From Autumnicola tepida (GTDB lineage: Bacteria; Bacteroidota; Bacteroidia; Flavobacteriales; Flavobacteriaceae): 64,000 nucleotides of DNA. Positions 36,140 through 46,004 of the stretch are shown piece after piece; position 1 is the first letter of the stretch, and each line of letters begins with the position of its first letter. The translations under genes were made by a program, and so were the position numbers. The stretch is from assembly GCF_031846485.1 (NCBI RefSeq), contig NZ_JAVRHQ010000022.1, forward strand, positions 1 through 64,000. Direction: 5' to 3'. Below the pieces are notes generated by a model, which ran no database searches, was not told where the DNA came from, and saw only the letters and a program-made list of their open reading frames with translations.

Positions 36140-36904
36140 ATGTCCCGAATACCTTTTTTAATATTGATTTTTGCGGTACTACCGGAATTCGGTTTTGCAC
36201 AACTGGTTAATATAGAATCTAAACGCATGCAGACAGATTCGGTTAAATTTGCCCTTAATGCCGATTTTTCTTTTGATTATACCAACAATGACGGCACCCA
36301 GGTAAATGAAATTGACGCGGCATTCACCACCCAGATAAAATCTAAAGACTTACGAAAATCTTACCTGTTGCTGGGAAATTATCAATTAATAGATACTGAT
36401 GGTAAAAGCCTTCAAAAATCCTGGTTTCTGCACGGCAGGTTTACCTATAAATTCAGCAAACTTCTAAGACTGGAAAGTTTTTTACAAGGCCAGTACAACC
36501 AGCTCCTGGTAGTAAAACAACGAAATCTCGTTGGCCTTGGGCTTAGGGTACAATGGATGGACAGGAAATATTTTAACGGTTATGCCGGCAACAGCTATAT
36601 GTATGAAATGGAGCACAGTGACCGGACTGAAAATACTGAATATAACCACAGAAACAGCACCTATATCAGCCTTTCCTATTACTCGAAATCACAGCGTTTT
36701 TCTATAGCTAACACTTTCTATTACCAACCTCTTTACAAGAATTTTGAGGATTACAGGCTGCTGGAACAATTCCGCCTGGATATTCCTCTTTCGAAATGGC
36801 TAAAGGTTTTTGCCCTCTACAATTATTATTTTGACAGTAAAACTCCTTTAAATACGGTGGAATATACTTCCAACTTAAATATTGGGGTTGGAATTAGTTT
36901 GTAA
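36140..36904 (+). CDS. DUF481 outer-membrane beta-barrel protein
   Basis: About 254 residues, with signal peptide MSRIPFLILIFAVLPEFGFAQ. The rest alternates polar and hydrophobic residues in a beta-barrel pattern and includes LRLESFLQGQYNQLLVVKQRNLVGLGLRV, which is characteristic of DUF481 outer-membrane proteins. The ATG at 36140 gives a clean signal peptide; the in-frame ATG at 36098 would add 14 residues before it. The next gene, a multidrug-type transporter, follows after 41 nt. Confidence 0.82.
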   Translation: MSRIPFLILIFAVLPEFGFAQLVNIESKRMQTDSVKFALNADFSFDYTNNDGTQVNEIDAAFTTQIKSKDLRKSYLLLGNYQLIDTDGKSLQKSWFLHGRFTYKFSKLLRLESFLQGQYNQLLVVKQRNLVGLGLRVQWMDRKYFNGYAGNSYMYEMEHSDRTENTEYNHRNSTYISLSYYSKSQRFSIANTFYYQPLYKNFEDYRLLEQFRLDIPLSKWLKVFALYNYYFDSKTPLNTVEYTSNLNIGVGISL

Positions 36905-36945
36905 AAATGAATGTAGTAAATTGCCTGCCATAATAATTCCTTTTT

Positions 36946-38175
36946 ATGCATCTAAAAACTGCTTCGGAAAAGCAAAAGCAGATTGCCACCATAATCACTT
37001 TTTTCACGATACCATTGTCCGGGTTTATGACAGATATTTATCTGCCTTCCTTTCCTTCTATGGCTGAAAACCTGTCGGTTTCTGAAAAAAGCATTCAACT
37101 TACGTTAACCTCCTTCTTTCTTAGTTACGGCTTTGCCCAGCTTTTTGTTGGTAGTCTCCTGGACAGTCTGGGAAGGTACAAACCGGTTCTATTTTCCCTG
37201 GCTGCCCTTTTTTTCAGTAGCCTTGCGATTACCTTTACAGAGCAGGTTTGGCTGATATGTTTCTGGAGAATTATTCAGGGAATCGGGACCTCTTTTATCG
37301 TGGTAGCCAAACGCGCCTATTTTGTAGATGTTTATAATGAAGAGCGCCGGAAACATTTTTTAAGTTACTTCACCATCGTATGGTCCTGCGGCCCCATAGT
37401 AGCCCCCTTTCTTGGTGGTTACCTGGAAAGTCTTTTTAACTGGCATGCAAACTTCTATTTCCTGGCCATCTACGCGGCAATATTATTCTTTTCAGAACTA
37501 TTCTTAAGCGGGGAAACAATTAGAATCTTTAAAAAATTCAACCTGAAGAAAACATCTTTACAATATGCTGTAATGCTTAAGAACAAATCTTTTATCCTTG
37601 GAATATTGATCCTGGGGGTGGCATACTCTACGGTAATGGTTTTTAATATTGCAGGGCCTTTTGTGGTAGAACATCATTTTAATTTTAATGCTGTAACCAC
37701 CGGTTATTGTACCTTAATCCTTGGGATTGCATGGATGTTGGGCGGCATTCTAAGCAAAACATTCTCTGGGTTCGCCTTTACTAAAAAACTAAGGACTTCG
37801 AGCCTTATTCAGGGTATTCTGCTGATATTTTTTATTCTTGCCGCTACTCAAATAGACCAGCTATACCTTTTCATTGGTTTTGCCTTTTTAATCCATATTT
37901 GTTCAGGCTTTATTTTTACTAATTACTTCACCCAAAACATGATCTATTTTCCAGGAAATGCCGGGATCGCGGGTGGTCTGATAGGCGGACTACTTTATAT
38001 TATTACTTCCATTTCCAGCTTTATAATTTCTTCTTCAGGGGAAATAGCAACAACTTTTGATATGTCCCTACGATATCTCCTGTTTGGCGTAATCTTAACA
38101 GGAATCATATTTTACTCTATTCATATACTTCAAAAGAAATCCAGAAAGAATGCAAAGCTTCATACAGTTCAGTGA
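36946..38175 (+). CDS. MFS transporter, Bcr/CflA-like drug exporter
   Basis: 409 residues with 12 predicted membrane helices. The N-terminal PLSGFMTDIYLPSFPSMAENLSVSEKSIQLTL and the LLDSLGRYKPVLFSLAALFF (motif A region) patterns match the Bcr/CflA multidrug subfamily. A GGLIGGLLYI glycine-rich helix near residue 345 is also family-like. Substrate cannot be told. It may be in an operon with the DUF481 protein upstream. A terminator follows 81 nt after the stop. Confidence 0.88.
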   Translation: MHLKTASEKQKQIATIITFFTIPLSGFMTDIYLPSFPSMAENLSVSEKSIQLTLTSFFLSYGFAQLFVGSLLDSLGRYKPVLFSLAALFFSSLAITFTEQVWLICFWRIIQGIGTSFIVVAKRAYFVDVYNEERRKHFLSYFTIVWSCGPIVAPFLGGYLESLFNWHANFYFLAIYAAILFFSELFLSGETIRIFKKFNLKKTSLQYAVMLKNKSFILGILILGVAYSTVMVFNIAGPFVVEHHFNFNAVTTGYCTLILGIAWMLGGILSKTFSGFAFTKKLRTSSLIQGILLIFFILAATQIDQLYLFIGFAFLIHICSGFIFTNYFTQNMIYFPGNAGIAGGLIGGLLYIITSISSFIISSSGEIATTFDMSLRYLLFGVILTGIIFYSIHILQKKSRKNAKLHTVQ

Positions 38176-38256
38176 ATTATATCACTTCTCCTGCAAGCTC
38201 TTCCTGCTTTGCCTAGTGGAAATTATGAAATGATTATTTATTGGCCGCATGGAATA

Positions 38257-38287
38257 AAAAAACCCGCAACAAAATTTGCGGGTTTTT
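38257..38287 (+). terminator. Terminator after the MFS gene
   Basis: Perfect 13-bp stem AAAAAACCCGCAA / TTGCGGGTTTTTT with a 5-nt loop. Its symmetrical A/T flanks allow function in both directions. The rest of the 38176-38534 gap holds no recognisable gene. Confidence 0.8.
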
Positions 38288-38534
38288 TGGTAGCGGAGAA
38301 AGAGGAACTATCCAAAAATCATGAAATCCCTTTATTCCTGCACCTTTCAGAGACCCAATCTTTTAGTGTAACCGAATTTGACACCTTTAACTAAAATTTA
38401 ACGACGATCATCTTCCTCTTTCGAAGAAAAACCAGGTGTATTTAAACTGGGTTAGGGAAAATAGCAAGTGGAAAATAATTAAAAGAAAAACTAAGAGGAA
38501 GTTCCTTTTTTAGATGAAATATCTCCTAACTAAG

Positions 38535-39005
38535 TCACTTTTTCACTTCATTAATAGCAAAAGAAACATTTTCTTCCGAGTTTACTTTTACATTCTCATA
38601 GAAACCAGGATGTAAAGGATTGAGAAGCAAATTAAATTCTGAGGGATAGGCGGATAAGGGAATTCTCGCGGAAGGAACTTTTAGGCACAACATTTCTTTT
38701 GAATTTGCCCAGGCCGTACCAAAATCTTTAGTGGTTCGGGAATGCGGCCTCCTGTTCCAGTCGGCAGGTAAATTGTCCGGTTCCAGCATGGGAATTTCCC
38801 CTTCGATTTCCAGGGTCGCTAAAATCCATTTGGAAGTAGTAACCGCAGTGCCTTTGATGCTGTACAGTTCTAAAAAAGGAAGGGAAATAATATTAGAGGC
38901 ATAGATTAAAGGAGCGCCGGCATAATTCCACCGACCCCCACCACCACCACCAAAGCCTAAAGAGGAATGAAGCGGATTTTTTTCGTACAGCCGGTAAACC
39001 TGCAT
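38535..39005 (-). CDS. RES-domain toxin (NAD+ phosphorylase type)
   Basis: A 156-residue RES-family toxin that depletes NAD+ in the host cell. The conserved Arg is in MQVYRLYEKN, the GGRWN motif is present within a run of six Gly (FGGGGGGRWNYAG), then IYASNIISLPFLELY with the conserved Glu. The C-terminal part has PLHPGFYENVKV. The ATG at 39005 overlaps the antitoxin stop (TAATG), which indicates coupling; a frame start six codons further upstream lies inside the antitoxin. It is paired with the Xre/DUF2384 antitoxin. Confidence 0.88.
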   Translation of the reverse strand: MQVYRLYEKNPLHSSLGFGGGGGGRWNYAGAPLIYASNIISLPFLELYSIKGTAVTTSKWILATLEIEGEIPMLEPDNLPADWNRRPHSRTTKDFGTAWANSKEMLCLKVPSARIPLSAYPSEFNLLLNPLHPGFYENVKVNSEENVSFAINEVKK

Positions 39006-39526
39006 TATAAATAATTTCCCCACGAAAGGGCATCTACAGCTTCTTCTACCTGCTCAACGCCATACGGACTTTTTAGCAGCTCTACGGGGGCGATATCTCC
39101 CAAAGCAGTATTGGAAGTATTAAGCCATTCCCTAAAGTTTTCCTCGCTTCCAAAAATGCGGATTCCCTTAGCGATAATATGGTCTACATCCTTAAGATTT
39201 TTACTCCGTAGCTGGCCGATCCTGTTTTTGCTCCTTTTCCACCTGGAAATAGTTCCCGGATCCACTTCAAGAAAGGTAGCGGCCTCTTTTTGATTATAAC
39301 CGAGAAATCCTAACAAAGGCTGCACCTCTATGTAAGATAACTCTCTTTCAACCTTATCATCTACCTCAAAAAAATGGTTGCTTTCACTCCCGGGGCGAAA
39401 AGTCACCGCCTCTCCCCCACTTTCTCTGCTAATGCTCCACTCTCTGGTACCTGAAGAAATTTTTCTTTTCTTCTTTTCAGGCCTTTGACGGCTTTCATTT
39501 TTCTCTTTTGAAACAGTTTTAGACAT
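39005..39526 (-). CDS. Xre/MbcA/ParS-family antitoxin (DUF2384)
   Basis: 173 residues. It carries an Xre-like helix-turn-helix (LGYNQKEAATFLEVDPGTISRWKRSKN) and the C-terminal DUF2384 toxin-binding domain (FGSEENFREWLNTSNTALGDIAPVELLKSPYGVEQVEEAVDAL). The first 50 residues are a basic unstructured extension rich in K/E/S. It neutralises the RES toxin and represses its own promoter. Repeated TTGCA motifs upstream on the minus strand (39540-39580) are candidate operator half-sites, seen by eye only. Confidence 0.9.
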   Translation of the reverse strand: MSKTVSKEKNESRQRPEKKKRKISSGTREWSISRESGGEAVTFRPGSESNHFFEVDDKVERELSYIEVQPLLGFLGYNQKEAATFLEVDPGTISRWKRSKNRIGQLRSKNLKDVDHIIAKGIRIFGSEENFREWLNTSNTALGDIAPVELLKSPYGVEQVEEAVDALSWGNYL

Positions 39527-39616
39527 AGCTCGGATATTGCAAATACATTTTAAAGATAATGTTTTTGCAAGTATGATGCAATTATAAAGGTCATGATAAA
39601 GTTTGATTTTCTATAA

Positions 39617-42298
39617 TTAACGGATTATTGAAAAATGTCCACTATAATTGATATTCTCTTCCAAATGTATCCGAAACCAGTAATCGTCTGATTGCATAAC
39701 TCTCCCATTAAAGGTTCCATCCCAACCAGCGTCTCCCGGCGCAAGTTGTTTTAAAAGTTTTCCGTACCGGTCGTATATTAAAATCACGGTATTCGCAGTA
39801 TTTGTTAATCCTTGGATATTCCACCGGTCATTGTACCCGTCATTATTTGGAGTGAAAAAACGTGGGTAATTCATCAAATTTATTTTTTTCGAAACTTCCC
39901 CGCAACCATTTATATCTTGTACTATAATATTGTATGTTCCGCCTGCTACTTCCGGGAAAATATTAAAAGGCTGGAAATTTACACCGTCAATGGAATATTC
40001 GAATATCCCGTCACCTGAGGCAATAATTTCAATGTCGGAATCTTCAGAAAAATGGCTGAAAATAATGTCTTCTATTAATGGTGCTTCAGAATGTACCAGT
40101 TCAAACTCCTTATAGTTTTCGCAAATCACTCCATTTTTTTCTTCCAGCACACTTAAGCCATAAACCCCTTCCGCAGTAAGGATTACAGAAGTTTCTTCTG
40201 AAATAATATTTCCTTCAGGCCCAAACCAGGTCCAGGAACTGTAGGCGGGATTTGCCTGCAGGGTTAAAGTCTCTCCCATACTGCAAATTTCATATTGATT
40301 TTCCAGCGCTATTTCCGGTGGTGAACTGGTGATTAGTTTAAAACTTACTTCGGTAGCACAGGATTTATTATTCCTGTTCTCAATAATTGCAATTATTGGC
40401 TGTTCATAAGCTACAGAATTGCTGAAGCCGGAGCTTACAAAGTTATTTAATTCATGTCCATCTTCATCATAAAAAGAAATTTCCAGGTCGTTGTGACCGC
40501 CGGTTATATTTTCTGTTATTTCGGAAGTGTCAAAATGTGCAAACCCGTTCCCTTCATCACAGGCATAAATATCAGCCGGAGTATTTACCGCCGGTTTAGA
40601 AGAGGTCTTTAGGTTCTGCCTTACTTCAGAGTAACAACCGCTAATAGTATCAGTGATGCGAATAATGATAAAATCTTCATCTTTTCTAATATTAGTGTAT
40701 GGGTTTGGCAACTCATCGAGCTGGTTGCCATCAGAATCAAAATAGGAAAGACTGGTCTGAGTCTGGTCCTGTGTTACCTGCGCCGCAATTGCGCCGGTAT
40801 TAAAGTATTCAGAAAAACCATCTCCATCCTTATCACAACCCACAAGATCTTCTAGAGGATTCGCCACTGGAGAAGCTTGTACCACCAGATCAAAATCCTG
40901 GAAAACCTCACAGCCATGCTCCTGCTTTATGGAAGCCGTAATCGTCTCTTTATTTATAGTCTTGTTCTGGTAACCGGTAATTTCAGCATCAGAAATTTCT
41001 AAATTATCACTATCAAAAAACGAAATGCTCAGGTCTTCATAGGTTTCATTTAATTTTTCCTTCACCTCATTGAGATCAAAATGCGCAAAACCGGAATTTT
41101 CATCACAAACCACTAAATCTGCAATTTCATAAGAAGGCGGTTCCTGAAGAAAGATCTTCATTGTTTCCTCCTTATAACAGCAAGGCTTGCCGATATAGTT
41201 TATCCGCACTGTAATTTCCTCCTGTTGTGCTACATACTCCCTCGAGTAAGCTGGTATTGGATATTCCAAAAGCTGCCCGTCTTCATCTACGTAATGGAGC
41301 TCCACATTTTCCTGGTCTCCAGCTATTGTTGCAGCTATGTCGTCAATAATAAAGCTGTTCGCATTGGCAAATCCTTCTTCAGGCGTGCAGAGATAAGCAT
41401 CCTCTAATGGAAAAGCTTCCGGGGCATGGCTTACATTTACTTCTTCGGAAATGTGGTACGTTTTCCCGGAATTGGCTGTAATTTCTGCAGAAACCGTATA
41501 AACTCCTTCGTCTTCATATTCATGGACCGGAGTCAAAGCTGAAGAAGTATTCGAGGCACCCGATCCCGGATCCCCAAAATCCCAGTCTATATTTTTAACT
41601 TCGGAAGAATTAGTAACACTAAATTCTGAAAAACGAGATGTACAAAAGTTTTTAGGATAGATGTAAAAGGGCTTGGTATTGCTTCGCTGCCTTCCGATGG
41701 CATTTATAAAGAAGTTATAATCTGAAGTAGGATAATTGTAATATTCGTTAGTCTCTTCAGCATCTACATAGTCCTCGCCGGCAATACATCCCCTGTACCA
41801 TGAAGTACCGGTATCTTCACGGGTACCGGCTACATGTGCGATCCCGTCTGCATTTGGGATCACTCCTTTTTTCACTTCCACCAGGATATGTTCCACATCT
41901 GCAGGAATTACCACCGGATTTTCAAAATCAATACGAATGGTTTCAGGTGGATTAGTATCATGCACCCATACCTGTACCTCCTGGCTACTGCCAAGCAAAT
42001 CTGATTCTGCAAAAGAGGCGGGAAAATTATCATCGATCTTATAGATATTGAACTGAATGGTAGTGCCCCAACTTGCGTAACTTAAACCTACTTCCCCGGT
42101 TTCTATAACCAGCTCTTCATCACTGGTGACTCCAAAATCTTCCAGGCGAAAATCCCTCCCCCAGTAAATATTGGACCACTTACAGGAATGATTGGTAGTC
42201 TTCACCACTGGGCCGCAGGTATTATGTGTTAATATGGTTTGCGCCCTGCCATGCAATGCAAAAAGCAGAATACACAACAATAAAAGTATTTTAGCCAA
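39617..42298 (-). CDS. Large secreted protein with T9SS type B sorting domain
   Basis: 893 residues with a signal peptide (LLLLCILLFALHGRAQ). A PKD domain is seen at about 220-295 (NIDWDFGDPGSGASNTSS...HEYEDEGVYTVSAEI). It is followed by four modules of 90-100 residues, three of which begin with a Cys-Asp pair and a GFAHFD or GDGFSE motif. The C-terminus PRFFTPNNDGYNDRWNIQGL...DDYWFRIHLEE is the type B sorting signal (gliding-motility-like), so it should be exported by T9SS to the surface. The first 200 residues hold Cys-rich parts of unknown fold. Function is unknown; adhesion is the usual guess. Confidence 0.88.
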   Translation of the reverse strand: MAKILLLLCILLFALHGRAQTILTHNTCGPVVKTTNHSCKWSNIYWGRDFRLEDFGVTSDEELVIETGEVGLSYASWGTTIQFNIYKIDDNFPASFAESDLLGSSQEVQVWVHDTNPPETIRIDFENPVVIPADVEHILVEVKKGVIPNADGIAHVAGTREDTGTSWYRGCIAGEDYVDAEETNEYYNYPTSDYNFFINAIGRQRSNTKPFYIYPKNFCTSRFSEFSVTNSSEVKNIDWDFGDPGSGASNTSSALTPVHEYEDEGVYTVSAEITANSGKTYHISEEVNVSHAPEAFPLEDAYLCTPEEGFANANSFIIDDIAATIAGDQENVELHYVDEDGQLLEYPIPAYSREYVAQQEEITVRINYIGKPCCYKEETMKIFLQEPPSYEIADLVVCDENSGFAHFDLNEVKEKLNETYEDLSISFFDSDNLEISDAEITGYQNKTINKETITASIKQEHGCEVFQDFDLVVQASPVANPLEDLVGCDKDGDGFSEYFNTGAIAAQVTQDQTQTSLSYFDSDGNQLDELPNPYTNIRKDEDFIIIRITDTISGCYSEVRQNLKTSSKPAVNTPADIYACDEGNGFAHFDTSEITENITGGHNDLEISFYDEDGHELNNFVSSGFSNSVAYEQPIIAIIENRNNKSCATEVSFKLITSSPPEIALENQYEICSMGETLTLQANPAYSSWTWFGPEGNIISEETSVILTAEGVYGLSVLEEKNGVICENYKEFELVHSEAPLIEDIIFSHFSEDSDIEIIASGDGIFEYSIDGVNFQPFNIFPEVAGGTYNIIVQDINGCGEVSKKINLMNYPRFFTPNNDGYNDRWNIQGLTNTANTVILIYDRYGKLLKQLAPGDAGWDGTFNGRVMQSDDYWFRIHLEENINYSGHFSIIR

Positions 42299-42676
42299 TG
42301 TATCGTCCGGATTTTAATTTAGAGATTGCTCATTCTAATTATTGATGGTATAAAGCTAAAAGTATTGAGCGCCTTCCCTAATTTAAGTACGTGAAGGTGT
42401 CCTGAATTTAATGTCTGTTCCGTCTGCATGTAGAAATGGGCTAGTTGTTAAGACAGCCAGCGTGTAGGGAATGCCGCCTGCAGAAAACTTCAGATTCCGG
42501 TCGTGTTAATTTTTTAACAATATAGGAAGAAGATTACAAATAACGCATGACTAAAAAAAAATCTATTAACAGCCCAGGTTGATAAAATTCAGGGAATAAA
42601 ACCCTTTATTATTAAGGTTGGTTGTAACAATAACAGAAAACCTACACCTATATAATATCACCTCTAGAATTTAGCT

Positions 42677-42838
42677 ATGCATACTATTATCTATTTTTTA
42701 TCGCATCACCTCCAACTGAAAAATGTGAAATCCAAAAATACTTTATGGCTTGTTTTTGGTTTAAGCCTGCTTACCCTGGCCAGTATGGAAATGGGTTATT
42801 TATTGGGAAAACTTTTTTACCTGGTGAAACACACCTGA
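42677..42838 (+). CDS. Possible small membrane protein
   Basis: A 53-codon frame starting MHTIIYFLSHHLQLKNVKSK and with one hydrophobic helix (LWLVFGLSLLTLASMEMGYLLG). It is on the same strand as the following membrane gene and 70 nt upstream. The length, hydrophobic helix and lack of other genes in the gap support a small coding gene, but there is no family to support it. Confidence 0.35.
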   Translation: MHTIIYFLSHHLQLKNVKSKNTLWLVFGLSLLTLASMEMGYLLGKLFYLVKHT

Positions 42839-42908
42839 TCATCCAAAAGAGATCATCATTTACGAAATTTCAATCACATAATATTTCAGTTTACACAGAA
42901 TTCAAGAA

Positions 42909-43382
42909 ATGAGAGCAAACTTACTTCCCCACTCCTACAAAAATGTTGCACTGGTAACCGGATCCTTATCCTTACTTTCTTTAATTATAATTGTTTTTGT
43001 TCCGGGGTTAATTCAGTCCGACGGGCAACTTGTAAAGTGGATCTTTAAAAATATTCTTTTGATCTCTCTTCTACTAATAGCATTTACGAAAGAAAAAAAC
43101 GAATCTAGCGAAATAAAAAATATAAGATCCAGAGCCTTACTACATTCCTTTCTTTTTGGAGGCCTGGTTTTAATCTTGGATTCGGTTTCAGAACTGGCAT
43201 TTGATATTGGGAATATGGAGATGAAAAGCGGATACGAAATAATGATCATGATGCTTTTCTATTATTGCTATATCTTCCATGACAAGAAAAAAAATACAAT
43301 CAGCAGAGAGTGGAAAATATTTCCAACGAATAATTTCAAGTTGCTTCGTCAAATCTCCATCAGTAATCTAAAGTTGAAGTGA
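42909..43382 (+). CDS. Four-helix membrane protein of unknown function
   Basis: 157 residues with four hydrophobic helices (about 13-33, 43-60, 76-98 and 108-124) and a basic C-terminus. No domain is recognised. The stop TGA touches the ATG of the next gene directly (TGAATG), so the two are translated in coupling. Together they form an unknown two-gene unit next to a decayed region. Confidence 0.6.
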   Translation: MRANLLPHSYKNVALVTGSLSLLSLIIIVFVPGLIQSDGQLVKWIFKNILLISLLLIAFTKEKNESSEIKNIRSRALLHSFLFGGLVLILDSVSELAFDIGNMEMKSGYEIMIMMLFYYCYIFHDKKKNTISREWKIFPTNNFKLLRQISISNLKLK

Positions 43383-44015
43383 ATGAAAAGAATAGAACCC
43401 TTTAAAACTAACGATGATGCCTTGGTGTCTCTCGATAATGGCGGAAGATTTTTTAACCTGTTCACCAAAGCTGATGATGGCATAATCACCCAGGCTGAAT
43501 TGGGAAAGGTTGGCGGTATCTTTAATGATAAGCAAAATATGGTTCTTTTCCTGGAAATGGCAATTTCCAGGCTTTCCAGTGATGAACAGGAAACACTTAT
43601 TTCTAAACTGGATAAGGAACTAAAGACAACATATTTTAAATTTAAACCGCAAAGATTGCTGCCTTCTGAAGTCGCCAAGAAAGGAAAAATCTCCTCAAAT
43701 GCGATATTAACAGGAGTACCAAAATTGATAGAGGGAAAATCAGCATTTAATGGTTTCATTATGATGCCGATAATGGCAGGAAAAACAATGACTTTTATGA
43801 TGATTCCACTCATCGAGAAATACAATGTGTATGAATTGCGGGATGAAACAACTTCAGAAACTTTTATTATCGCCCATTCCAAAGATTCAGAAATATTGCC
43901 ACAGGAGAAAATTGTTATTGCGGGGGTAATTAAGGAACTTCAAGCCCAAAAAGGAGAAAATGCTCCGGCCAAGTTCCTTGAAGCAATTTATCATACCAGC
44001 GCAGATGGTCTTTGA
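43383..44015 (+). CDS. Soluble protein of unknown function
   Basis: 210 residues with no signal peptide. It has a mixed alpha/beta pattern and a Met-rich stretch around residue 125 (FIMMPIMAGKTMTFMMIPL) that may be buried or near-membrane. EKYNVYELRDETTSETFIIAHSKDSE follows and looks like a small beta domain. No named domain is recognised. It starts immediately after the four-helix membrane protein, which suggests one functional unit. Confidence 0.6.
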   Translation: MKRIEPFKTNDDALVSLDNGGRFFNLFTKADDGIITQAELGKVGGIFNDKQNMVLFLEMAISRLSSDEQETLISKLDKELKTTYFKFKPQRLLPSEVAKKGKISSNAILTGVPKLIEGKSAFNGFIMMPIMAGKTMTFMMIPLIEKYNVYELRDETTSETFIIAHSKDSEILPQEKIVIAGVIKELQAQKGENAPAKFLEAIYHTSADGL

Positions 44016-44808
44016 CTAAATATAAATTTCACCTCCTCGTAAATTCTATCAAAATTGCCACTTAACTCCTCCTGGGCAAACGCACTGCACTTTTCCGGTC
44101 GCTGGCGTGTAATATCACGTAATTTAAACTGTACTTCTTTGTCTTTCCATCGGAATAAGTGATAAATCCCCTTGTGTTAAGCGGAAAAATTTCTCAGCCT
44201 TCATTTTAGGAATCTCACTCTCCCAAGGTAGTTACACGGTAGTTAGTATTCTTCCACCCAGATCATTTAGTATTAATCATTGGTGACTAGTGAAAAACGG
44301 GCTACTTTCCTGCCACTTTCCAGGTTGGTGTTTTGTGTACACCTGGCCAACATTCCCATTAACTGTATGTGATTTTTTAAAGTACTCATAAAATTAGATT
44401 TAAAGCCTGCCTTGTCGGCAGAAAGGATGAATATGCTGCCTGAACTCTTCAGCCAGTTTGCTTTAAAATGATTTACTTTTATATCTGGAGCAATCACAGG
44501 AAGCTGCACCAAATGAAAATTGAAATTCATATAGGCAGACTCCATCAAAAACTTATGGATAAATGTAGCGTTGCGCTCTAACTGTAATAGATTACAGCGG
44601 AATGAAATAACAGATTGGAGATGGTCTCCCGGAATTTTCTAAAGGAAGCTCATTACCCAATAATGAAGCTTTTTTTGAGGAATGAAGCGGATAATGTGCT
44701 GAGAAAATTTGAAATTGAATTTTTTATCGATGGGAAAGATTGGAGAAGGAAAATATCATAGTTTAACAGGAATAGCGGAAGCAACTGTGTTATTTCTAAA
44801 ATTTTCTG
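44016..44808. other. Decayed stretch with gene fragments
   Basis: A 793-bp region without an intact gene. Besides the truncated ssb start, minus-strand frames ending near 44001 and 44053 and a plus-strand frame ending near 44761 carry protein-like runs cut by stop codons, as expected in decaying genes. It marks an old insertion or deletion point at the edge of the accessory region. Confidence 0.5.
44273..44389 (-). pseudogene. Truncated single-strand DNA-binding protein (ssb) fragment
   Basis: The 38-residue frame MSTLKNHIQLMGMLARC...LESGRKVARFSLVTND matches the N-terminal 38 residues of SSB (usual form MSTLRNKVQLIGNLG...SGKKVANFSLATN). A stop follows directly, so about 70% of the OB fold is missing. 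The sequence downstream on the same strand does not restore it in another frame. It is a remnant and probably came with a plasmid or phage that inserted nearby. Confidence 0.65.
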
Positions 44809-45826
44809 CTAAGCAGTTTGATATAAATCTGCCGCCCTTTTAAGCTTTTTTCTCATATTCCGCCTTAAAAGCCTTGGCGCCAACACTTCCAGACACTCCC
44901 CAAACCCCAGCAGCAGGCGCTCCAATTCGTAATTATGATGAACATAAATAGCAAAAGTGATACTACCATCTGCATGTTCTTCAATAATTTTTTGGGAGTG
45001 GTGAAAAGGTTTGGTTAAAATATAAGGTGAGTTATTCCGATCAACCTTAAAAATTACCGTTTGAGGCCGCTCTCTTTCCAGCACCGTTACCCCAATAGTG
45101 TTTTCATAATAAGTATCTGCATCCAATCCTAAAGGAATATATTCTGTCTTAAAATCATAATCAACACCTAAAATACGATCCAGCGCATAGGTAATCACAC
45201 GATTCCCTCCTTCTTTGCGTCCTACCAGAAACCAACGGTTATTGAACTCTTTGAGCAAATGAGGATGAAAAGTGACTTCAGTAGGATATTGAGCTTTAAA
45301 AGACTGGTACATAATTTTAAGGACAACCTCTTTTAAAATTGCCTGGTACAACTCATCGAGCCACCTTAACCCCTTAAGTTCTGCATTTTTATCAAGATGA
45401 ATAATTGCTGATTTACGATTTTTCTCGGTATAAATTTTATCTTCTAATTTATTTAATATCCCTTTGAATTCACTGAAGAGTGAAAAATCCTGAAACTGCT
45501 TCAGCATATTCATCGTTTCAGAAAGAACGTTCATATCGTTTTCCGTCAAAGGAATATCTGTTATCGTATAAGCTGGATCGCTGTACCTGTAGTATTTACG
45601 ATCATAAACTTCGATTGGCGCATTGTATCCCAGTTTATCACTCCGCATTAACTGAATATCCAACTGTAGCGTCCGTTTGCTAACGTTCACATTCCTGCCT
45701 TCAAATTCATAAAGAGCATCACTACAGGCTTCCATTAAATTGGCCAGGGTCCTACCTGCGATGACCGTTCTGCAGGCACTTGTCAATCGTTCTATATCTG
45801 ATGAGGGCGTTTTTAGTAGTAGCCAT
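44809..45826 (-). pseudogene. WYL-domain transcriptional regulator with a one-base frameshift
   Basis: The intact part (44809-45786, 325 codons) is a WYL regulator: WYL-type domain with YQSFKAQYPTEVTFHPHLLKEFNNRWFLVGRKEGG and a C-terminal ligand region. The N-terminal helix-turn-helix begins in another frame at ATG 45826 (MATTKNALIRYRTIDKCLQN) and runs into a stop at 45752-45754. Removing one base at 45753 joins the frames to give HRRWTLANLMEACSDALYEF, the conserved family sequence. So it is either a real inactivating insertion or a sequencing error. The gene is divergent from rtcB and probably regulates it. Confidence 0.8.
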
Positions 45827-46004
45827 AGGTATTATTTTTTTAGAAAAATAAATTTAATTATTTACTGCGCAAAAAGATTGCGCAATAATGCCTGCATATT
45901 TGTAATGTAAAGAAGAAAAATACTGTTTTTGGAATCAGGTTTTTCTATAGTAGTGCCCTGCTGCACGAGGGAGGCAGCAGGGCTTAATAACAAAAATCAC
46001 GAAC

